Assembly: GCA_943737045.1 (NCBI GenBank)
Contig: CALSFV010000021.1
Span: 930,001 to 994,000, forward strand
Length of the DNA: 64,000 nucleotides
Direction: 5' to 3'
DNA from: Parapristionchus giblindavisi
Lineage: Eukaryota; Nematoda; Chromadorea; Rhabditida; Diplogasteridae
Below the pieces are notes generated by a model. That model did not search any database. It saw nothing but the letters and a program-made list of their open reading frames with translations, and was not told the DNA's origin. Below are positions 56,861 through 64,000 of the stretch, piece after piece. Within the stretch, counting starts at the first letter, position 1. The number at the start of each line of letters is the position of its first letter. The translations under genes and the position numbers were made by a program.

Positions 56861-57100
56861 ATTTCAAAACTTGAAGTCTACTTACACTTTCACTTTAATT
56901 GTAAGTAGACTTGTAAGTCTACTTCAAGTGAAACGTAAGTCTACTTAAAGTGTGACGTCACCACGTAAGTCTACTTAAAGTGAGACTCAAGTCTAGTTAA
57001 AGTGAAAATGTGAGATCACTAACTTGAAGTAGACTTAAAGTAAACTTAAATTCAGTGAAGTATTTTAAGTAGACTTTAAGTTTTGAAATACCAGAGTGTG
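56861..57100. mobile_element. CTCTGGTATTT hairpin element
   Basis: CTCTGGTATTTCAAAACTTG to CAAAACTTAAA-type complement ending AATACCAGAG; internal GTAAGTCTACTTAAAGTG units. Same family as 45,298. Confidence 0.75.
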
Positions 57101-57502
57101 TCGGAGATCCAGGAGACTAGTTGTGATGTGGCGCTACCATTTCCCTTTCATAGAATGTTTTACAAGTACTAGACTTGCATAGCTTTATTCAGAGAACGGT
57201 GTGGTGGTGTATACGCGCCACAATAGAACATAACATTAGCTTATATACAATATTTCAAGGTCTAAAATAATGAAAGTGATATTGACTAAGCAAGGTGAAA
57301 TGAGAGTTCTGAGTGGAAATAGGTGTAATATACTTGGAGATTATTTCACTATCAACATCATCCCTCCCTCCTTTTCGAGTCTCTCAGAAAAAAATGGGTA
57401 AATGAATATGGAGAATGTAAAATGAATAAATGGGATAAGATGGTTAAATGACTATATGAAATACAAGATGGGTGAATGAATACACGTGCTTATTTTCTTT
57501 AG

Positions 57503-57760
57503 ATGGAGATTCTGTCCGTGATTCGTACTAGATTAATTTCCCAAGCCTATGATGTTAGAAGAAGAAGCTAGTGATCACCGCAATATTGTGGCGAAGCTGT
57601 TAAAGCTGGCTCTGTATGAGTCCTCTTACTTACACGATTCAGGGCGGTCGACAGACATAGGTGAAGAGTGTAGTTATTGGTTAATATTGTAGATCACCAT
57701 TTTCCAGATGTTAATTGAAGATGTGTGCGGTGTAGTCTCAAAAAAAATTCTTAAAGCTTT
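57503..57760 (+). pseudogene. Broken paralogue of the 59.4-kb gene
   Basis: Directly after CTTTAG, the frame starts MEILSVIRTRLISQAYDV, shifts, then continues EEEASDHRNIVAKLLKLALY, matching MKLLTILRTRLILQAYERM and HHRNIVVKLLKVALF of the gene at 59,427. A GTGAAGAG donor and TTTTCCAG acceptor sit in the same places; the next exon starts MLIEDVCGVV and ends after about 17 codons at the edge of the serine-rich frame. Frameshift plus 3' truncation make it non-functional. Confidence 0.65.
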
Positions 57761-57768
57761 TCCATCAT

Positions 57769-58935
57769 TTATGTACTTTCGTTCTTTCTAGTCTCTGTTC
57801 TGAGATCGGAATTTACCAAAACTGAGTCTAGGAAAGCGCTTACTTGAGTAGCAACGTTTCTGTTAGAAGAATGTTCGTAAGGATTGGTATCCCGCGGAAC
57901 CGATGTGATATGTTCGTAAGGGTTGTTAGCCCACTGAACCTTTGTATTATGTTCTGGCTGGGTAAAAACCCCCTGAACTTCTATATGCTCGTTACGAGTG
58001 TTTTCAGTATGCCAGGCTCGAACCGAAGATTCGACTGGAGAAAAAGGGTTGCTTGCAGCGGTCCACCTAACCGAGTGGTTAGCGCGGGGCACTGTAGTGG
58101 CTGTTAGTTGGTGGGTAGGACTGTGCAAGGGATCACACGGTGATGCAAGTGCTGATTTGAAACTAGGAGTGGAGCTAAGAGTATGTGTAAATGCGTTTCT
58201 CATGGGTTTCGTAGGGGTGGAGTGCCGAACAGGAGCAGACAAGGTATGGAGTGAATGTAAAGGTTGTTGAGGATTGTTTTGAATAGATTCGTTGTCTAAA
58301 GAGCGGTCAGAGGAAAAGCGAGAATCAGCGCGTAACTGAGATGACGTGAAAGACAAATCAATCAAATCTTCAGAATCTATGGTTTGTTTTTTGTGTTTTT
58401 GTGTTGTAGATAAAGAGCGAGAGTGTGAGAGTGAATTAAGATATTTTTGTTTTGATTTGGCGAGAAGATTAGAGAGAGGTTGAAATAGCTTAGGTAACTT
58501 GCTTTTGAAAGGTAGATGAGCTAGAGAACGTGATCTAGAGAGAGGAGACCTTGAGCGAGAGCGCGTGGGAATAAGAGAGAGGTGCGATGACGCAAGAGAT
58601 GACGGACTTTTAAACAAAGGATTGCTAGCTTTGAGGTGATTGAAACGGTTAACAAGAGATGATAGCGATAAAGAACGATGAATAGAAGATAAATGAGATT
58701 TGTTAGACTGTAGAGATTGGGCAGAGTCGGAATGAAAAGAGCGGGCGGAATCAAGAGATTGGATAGATTGATTAGAAAGAGAACGAACAAGCTTGTGTGT
58801 AACTGGTGTAAAAGATGGTACCTTAGCTTTTGTTCCTTTCCTGGCTGTCGCCTTTGATGACGGTTCCTTGTTGGCTTTCTTGCTGATCGTCTTCTGGTTG
58901 CTTGGAGAGTATCTCGTCGCTGGGCGAAGTGACAA
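57769..58935 (-). CDS. Serine-rich 388-codon open frame
   Basis: One long intronless frame, rich in Ser, Arg, Lys and Leu, with repeated HSLS/SRSRS-like segments. Its C-terminal part has the related motifs VRWTAASNPF, VQWANNPYEH and DTNPYEHSS. No domain recognised; a gag-like retroelement protein or a disordered nuclear protein are both possible. The frame has no ATG before about codon 245 and stays open upstream past 58,935, so an upstream spliced exon or loss of the start is implied. TATATAA lies about 55 bases before 58,935. No adjacent pol region or LTR was found. Confidence 0.4.
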   Translation of the reverse strand: MSLRPATRYSPSNQKTISKKANKEPSSKATARKGTKAKVPSFTPVTHKLVRSLSNQSIQSLDSARSFHSDSAQSLQSNKSHLSSIHRSLSLSSLVNRFNHLKASNPLFKSPSSLASSHLSLIPTRSRSRSPLSRSRSLAHLPFKSKLPKLFQPLSNLLAKSKQKYLNSLSHSRSLSTTQKHKKQTIDSEDLIDLSFTSSQLRADSRFSSDRSLDNESIQNNPQQPLHSLHTLSAPVRHSTPTKPMRNAFTHTLSSTPSFKSALASPCDPLHSPTHQLTATTVPRANHSVRWTAASNPFSPVESSVRAWHTENTRNEHIEVQGVFTQPEHNTKVQWANNPYEHITSVPRDTNPYEHSSNRNVATQVSAFLDSVLVNSDLRTETRKNEST

Positions 58936-59059
58936 TCTATTCCGTAGTTGAATGGTGACTGATAGTGGGGTGCTAATTGTTCTTTTTGATTGGCTTATAT
59001 ACTCATCCTAATGCTTTCTTTCCTTTGTTCTTATCGATGTTTTGTCATTGAAGTTCTAT

Positions 59060-59082
59060 ACGGTAATAATAATAATAATAAT
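59060..59082. repeat. AAT microsatellite, short
   Basis: Short run of AAT units preceding the large ATT array. Confidence 0.85.
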
Positions 59083-59097
59083 AATAAGAATCGATAA

Positions 59098-59211
<114 letters not shown>

Positions 59212-59426
59212 TGTGTCCTTTCACTTTCTCCTTGATATGATTTGATATTCTCAAGGATGATATTGATCATTAGCAACATATATACCGAATAACCTTGGCT
59301 ATTAATCTCGAAAATGGTTGAAATGACCTAGATCACAATCAGATTCAGCATATATAAACCCACTGGTTCAATCTCTTGCACTATGCATATGGTTCAACCT
59401 CTTGTATTATCTATATTTTGTTTCAG

Positions 59427-62400
59427 ATGAAATTGCTTACCATTCTCCGAACACGCCTAATTCTTCAAGCGTATGAAAGAATGGTCGATCTAGAGCCGGG
59501 TCACCACAGGAACATCGTGGTGAAGCTCCTAAAAGTTGCTCTATTCGAATCGCATCAATCAGCTCTTCAATGGGGAGAGGATGTAAAGGTGAAGAGAGTA
59601 GTCATTTGTTGATAATGTAGATTTATTTTTATAGGTGTTACTCAATGACACCTGTGGGGTGGCAAAGAAACCTCTTTACACCTTAAAGAGTGTTCTCGCC
59701 CCCTTGAAGCTAAGAATGAATGAGCTCAATCGAGCCATTCACGCTCTCACCTTCATCTCAAGACCCTCAAGAGACGACATCCGGCAACAGGCTCTTCTTC
59801 ACGAATTGTATCCGTGCGAGGAATTCATCTTATTTTTCTTAAACAAGGAAGCTCACTGGTAAGATTCCTATAATAATATTATTATATATATTTTTTTTTC
59901 CAGGGAGTTGATCTCGCAAGGAGTACTCCCGATAGATGGTGCCCTGATAAATGGGGGTCGACTGTCGTATACATTCCCCGTGGCCACTGTGAGTAATTAG
60001 CTTAATGTGTATATATATATATATATATAACACTATGTCTTAGAAAATCCACATATGTGCGGTATCGACGAAAAATGGATTTTTTTGTTTTATGTATGAT
60101 AATTACAGGCTCCATGAGTGAAGTTCACTGGTACTTGGAAATTCCTTCCAATTGAAAATTCGCTTCAGGGGGTGTCCACACAACGATTTGGCGCCTTTTC
60201 CTAAAAGGTTTATTTCGAATCCAATCGATTCGTGAGTGGGTGCAGTCGACTCCTTGGCTAATTCTGAGAAACTATTGTCAAGGAGAGTTTTTTGATCAAC
60301 GGTCAACGAAGGCTGGAAATGGGAATTATCGGAAAAAAATTTACATTAAATTAATTCTCACTATTTTCCCATAGCCCAGGTAAATTTTTTATTTGCTCAA
60401 TATCTTCTACACATTATATTACACCTTTAGTTTAAAATTGATAATTTTAAAAAAAGGTGAAATTTGTAAACGAATCGTTTTTGTAACGACAAACTGAATT
60501 GTGGTGTGCTCCTACAGTAATCCCTAATCAGTTAATTTGTTTATTTCGCTAGTTTTAAGCATATTTTCGGCGCTTTTCTTTACAATGTTAGAAGTATATG
60601 ATTATTCTGCACCAACGGAGTATATCTGGATTACATTACTGATCGTACTTGTACTGTAAATTTTACTCACTTTCGTATCCGAACCAGCTTGCGAACTAGT
60701 TACCATACTCATGTCATTCCGATGGTGCAGAATAATCATATACCTCTAACATTGCAAAGAAAAGCGCTGAAAATATGCTTAAAACTAGCGAAAAACCAAA
60801 TTAACTGATTAGGGATTACTGTAGGGCACACCACAATTCAGTTTGTCGTTACAAAAACGATTCGTTTACAAATTTCACCTTTTTTAAAAATTATCAATTT
60901 TAAAAGGCGTTCTCGGTAAGAATGCAGTGAATGGGAGGGAAGATGGCACAGTTGCTGAAAATCGTTTCTGTGCGCTCAAACTTCACAGGTGGAGTCCCTA
61001 GGGGTGGGATACACTTCAGCCAAAAAATTGGACTCCAAAAGTGATCTTTGATCTTTGATCTCGCGAAAACATTTTTTTTGATTTGCCTATCGTGTTATAT
61101 ACCATTCGAAAGAGCACAAAAAGTTATACTTGTGGGTAAATTTTCAAAGTGTTTGGTCAACTACATAGCCCATAATGCGCGAAAAACCAATTTTTTGGGA
61201 CATTTTTCATGTTCAAAAAAATAAATCACCACTTTACGATAATCTCCGGGGAAATTCATTTACGCTATCTTGTAGCAAATTTAATGTAGAATTTAATAAA
61301 AATATTTCGAGAAAAATCTAAATACTCTATTTACGTTTTTTCGAGCAAATCTATCGCCCGATTTTAGCTCACAGGTTCGAACCCCACCAAGAGCAAGGTT
61401 TTTTTGCAGATTTTTCACAGACTTACCAATGCTGCCCGAGGCTTTTCTTAGTGCACACGGTCTTCAGAAAGTTGTTTTATTCACAAATTGAGCGAATAAA
61501 GTGTAAAACTGACAAGTCATTCAAAGAAAATGTATTTTATCTGATTCTCAATTAGTTCGTCCCGGAAAAATTTTTTTAAAGGCTCAATCGATAGAGCTCG
61601 TTAACAGCTTTCATTTTAGCTCTTGAGAGACGATGTTCATGGGGATTTTACTGAACTAGGTCCAAGAAACTGCATTTGGATGCTGGTAGATCACCAATGA
61701 AAGCTTTGATCTACTCGAAATTGTCGGCTCCTCGACAGTAGAAGCGTTAAATTCTTAGGCGAGATGCCTGCCTGATAAATCAGCATAATTATGAGGATTT
61801 TCACTGCTACTTTATTTTTCTTTTTGAAGAGGAAAATTCTCTCGAGATATTCAGCGATCGTAACTTTGTAGTGGAATCTATCATGACAAACCTAGATAAC
61901 GTTTTTGACATCGGTGAAGATATAGAGATTATTGGAGTCGAAGATATTACTCCGAACTAATTGAGAATCAGATAAAATACATTTTCTTTGAATGACTTGT
62001 CAGTTTTACACTTTATTCGCTTAATTTGTGAATAAAACAACTTTCTGAAGACCGTGTGCACTAAGAAAAGCCTCGGGCAGCATTGGCAAGTCTGTGAAAA
62101 ATCTGCAAAAAACCTTGCTCTTGGTGGGGTTCGAACCTGTGAGCTAAAATCGGGCGATAGATTTGCTCGAAAAAACGTAAATAGAGTATTTAGATTTTTC
62201 TCGAAATATTTTTATTAAATTCTACATTAAATTTGCTACAAGAAAGCGTAAATGAATTTCCCCGGAGATTATCGTAAAGTGGTGATTTATTTTTTTGAAC
62301 ATGAAAAATGTTCCAAAAAATTGGTTTTTCGCGCATTATGGGCTATGTAGTTGACCAAACACTTTGAAAATTTACCCACAAGTATAACTTTTTGTGCTCT

Positions 62401-63104
62401 TTCGAATGGTATATAACACGATAGGCAAATCAAAAAAAATGTTTTCGCGAGATCAAAGATCAAAGATCACTTTTGGAGTCCAATTTTTTGGCTGAAGTGT
62501 ATCCCACCCCTAGGGACTCCACCTGTGAAGTTTGAGCGCACAGAAACGATTTTCAGCAACTGTGCCACTTTGCTTGCCGTCTTAGCGAGAACGCCTTTTA
62601 AACTAAAGGTGTAATATAATGTGTAGAAGATATTGAGCAAATAAAAAATTTACCTGGGCTATGGGAAAATAGTGAGAATTAATTTAATGTAAATTTTTTT
62701 CCGAAAATTCCCATTTCCAGCCTTCGTTGACCGTTGATCAAAAAACTCTCCTTGACAATAGTTTCTCAGAATTAGCCAAGGAGTCGACTGCACCCACTCA
62801 CGAATCGATTGGATTCGAAATAAACCTTTTAGGAAAAGGCGCCAAATCGTTGTGTGGACACCCCCTGAAGCGAATTTTCAATTGGAAGGAATTTCCAAGT
62901 ACCAGTGAACTTCACTCATGGAGCCTCTAATTATCATACATAAAACAAAAAAATCCATTTTTCGTCGATACCAAAAAATGTACCAGTTGTTGAATTCTCT
63001 CAGATAGTGTTTTATATATTTTTTTTCAGGTGAGATATGTGGATTCGGGTAACGAACAATTAGAGGAGGAATATCTCAGTATATCCTGGAGGAAATGGAG
63101 ATAA
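59427..63104 (+). CDS. Four-exon gene, unidentified family
   Basis: Exons 59,427-59,588, 59,635-59,858, 59,904-59,988 and 63,030-63,104 give 181 aa. The ATG directly follows TTGTTTCAG, suggesting trans-splicing. Regions: MKLLTILRTRLILQAYERM... (exon 1); VLLNDTCGVAKKPLYTLKSV...CEEFILFFLNKEAHW (exon 2); ELISQGVLPIDGALINGGRL (exon 3); VRYVDSGNEQLEEEYLS (exon 4). The last motif faintly resembles a Tudor-domain strand (..YVD.GN.E..), which is only a hint. Exons 2-4 are repeated in the next module (63,080-63,531). Intron 3 is 3.0 kb because it contains a foldback element; the others are about 45 bp. The stop at 63,102 may be a frameshift rather than the true end. Confidence 0.6.
61838..61960 (+). 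CDS. Coding-like segment in foldback centre
   Basis: After the pyrimidine-rich TTTTTCTTTTTGAAG, the frame reads ENSLEIFSDRNFVVESIMTN then LDNVFDIGEDIEIIGVEDIT-PN and TAA, an acidic 42-residue C-terminus. The stop lies at the edge of the right arm. Unrecognised; may belong to the same element gene as the arm frame. Confidence 0.3.
   Translation, partial: SLEIFSDRNFVVESIMTNLDNVFDIGEDIEIIGVEDITPN
62727..62933 (+). CDS. 68-codon frame in foldback arm
   Basis: After CCATTTCCAG the frame reads SLTVDQKTLLDNSFSELAKE and then a mixed, non-repetitive sequence through LGKGAKSLCGHPLKRIF to ELHSWSL and a stop. The identical frame is in the opposite arm. Composition is protein-like. No family recognised; it could be a terminal exon carried by the element or a relic of its transposase. 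Confidence 0.3.
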
Positions 63105-63531
63105 TTGTTCCCCGTCCGAGCTTCATTCTTTCTCCTATACTTAACCCATCGAAAGTCCGATTAGGGCTCTTACGTGCAGCTTTAATAACGCTTGGAGGAT
63201 GTGAGAGTTATGAGTATTTGACAGTGAAAGGGATAAGTGACCAATCTATCAAGTTAGGACTCTTACCAATGCAGGAGTATGTTTTATACTTCTTAAATGA
63301 AGAGAAATTCAGGTGAATTCGTATGGAAATCACTTTCTTTGTTTATTATTTATTTTAGATTTCTCATTAAAAGTGGAGTGGACCCCCTGCGGGGTACTAT
63401 CGTTGAAGGTCATCGCATTCGATATTCCTTCGACGTAGAATTGGTAAAGAATATATTGTATTGTATATACTTCATTCATCTCTTTTTAGACTCGCTATTG
63501 CGACTCGCTATCAGGAGATGAAGAGAATTAA
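63095..63531 (+). CDS. Second module, paralogue of the upstream gene
   Basis: Exons 63,095-63,312, 63,359-63,443 and 63,490-63,531 give 114 aa from ATG 63,095. MQEYVLYFLNEEKFRFLIKS and GVDPLRGTIVEGHRIRYSF align with CEEFILFFLNKEAHWELISQ and GVLPIDGALINGGRLSYTF. The 85-base middle exon has the same length and phases as 59,904-59,988. Similarity begins upstream of the ATG, at 63,080 (YILEEMEIIVPRPSFILSPI against VLLNDTCGVAKKPLYTLKSV). This suggests it was originally continuous with the first gene; the two frames overlap by 10 bases. It could be a separate overlapping gene, or one two-module gene with a frameshift. Confidence 0.55.
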
Positions 63532-64000
63532 GAATGAACATTGGATATTGGTTGTGGATGATAAAGAAGTGTTGTTACTTAATAAGTTGTTCACTACATC
63601 AGAGATACATTAGGGTGGAGATTTGTCTCACTTTTGAGAAAAAGGGGGATAGTGCCGTTTTTAGAATTTCTCGTTCTCGACATTCTCGTTTTATCTCATC
63701 CTTTTTCCTTCCTATAGTTTCTTTCTCTCTTATCTGCCATAGGTGGGTATATAAGATAGATTATTATCGAAAAGGATATCATTCGGTTGTCAATAATGTA
63801 CAAAGCCGCCTGTTGTTAGTTCAATTCCTTCGGTCTCTAGTCCATCTGTATGGTGGTACTCCTCTGGCTAGAAAGGCTGTCTCCATCTGCCAGCTGGCTC
63901 ACCGAAGGTGGGTATGAAAAGTAAAGTTTATTATTGATTGACTTTAATTATAGTGTCCAAGTTTCGAAGAAAGATGGCTCCATGCTTCACATGAAACTTT
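63532..64000 (+). other. Downstream sequence, no clear gene
   Basis: A 127-codon frame (63,534-63,917) starts at an ATG but has no recognisable domain or paralogue and a pyrimidine-rich start. ATAGGTGGGTATATAAGATA recalls a TATA region near 63,740. Left unassigned. Confidence 0.3.

Larger units (their letters stand above)
60061..62972. mobile_element. Foldback element, 2.9 kb, inside an intron
   Basis: GGTATCGACGAAAAATGGAT to its complement, arms of about 1.5 kb and 1.0 kb meeting near 61,560 and 61,954. Each arm holds an identical 68-codon frame (60,103-60,306 minus; 62,727-62,930 plus), preceded on the plus strand by ATTTCCAG. The unique centre has a separate coding-like stretch. Inserted in intron 3 of the gene at 59,427. 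Confidence 0.8.

Noticed and set aside
58060..58110. tRNA-like CCGAGTGGTTAGCGCGG
   Set aside because: Lies inside the 388-codon frame on the other strand and has no B box or cloverleaf.

Overview
The window looks like nuclear DNA of an animal, most likely a nematode. It is AT-rich and intron-bearing, with short GT-AG introns, TATA boxes, AATAAA sites and start codons sitting directly after a TTTCAG acceptor (possible trans-splice sites). It carries a TIL-type protease-inhibitor gene, small secreted-protein genes, many foldback MITEs, mariner and Tc1-like relics, and several long G-homopolymers. I cannot name the species. There is no bacterial operon, rRNA gene, convincing functional tRNA gene or CRISPR array. 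Gene boundaries below come from reading splice signals and frames by eye; no transcript or database evidence was available.

Region 1 (1-17,523) is one very large palindrome. Arms 1-7,382 and 7,832-17,523 are reverse complements around a 449-bp spacer. Each arm carries the same two genes, transcribed outward: a 98-aa small secreted protein near the centre (6,803-7,218 minus; 7,996-8,411 plus) and a TIL-domain protein further out (346-1,622 minus, running off the window; 15,943-17,814 plus, complete at 121 aa). The arms differ by kilobase-scale indels. The right arm has two tandem copies of a long repeat ('E') where the left has one hybrid copy. The left arm keeps about 230 bp, including an exon-like cassette, that the right has lost.

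Region 2 (17.8-31.9 kb) is repeat-rich with scattered gene pieces. They are a signal-peptide first exon (20,530-20,586 minus), three 3' exons of a cysteine-rich protein (21,529-22,963 plus) with a partial paralogous exon at 25,544, and exon remnants at 26.5 and 29.5 kb. A short exon-like cassette encoding roughly 'CPKYIDL', with a conserved acceptor and usually a conserved donor, recurs at least ten times across the window.

Region 3 (31.9-52.9 kb) is a transposon layer. It holds a foldback family with GACACCGGCTCAG ends (four copies), LINE fragments, another tandem pair of E repeats inverted relative to those in region 1, a decayed mariner with a recognisable empty site elsewhere in the window, and a decayed Tc1/mariner-type transposase gene that shares one TA target with a hairpin MITE.

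Region 4 (54.9-63.5 kb) holds an unidentified gene family: a frameshifted fragment (57,503-57,760), a four-exon gene (59,427-63,104) and a second module (63,095-63,531) with matching exon sizes and phases. A 2.9-kb foldback element sits inside the last intron of the four-exon gene, and a 388-codon serine-rich open frame with no usable ATG lies on the opposite strand between family members.
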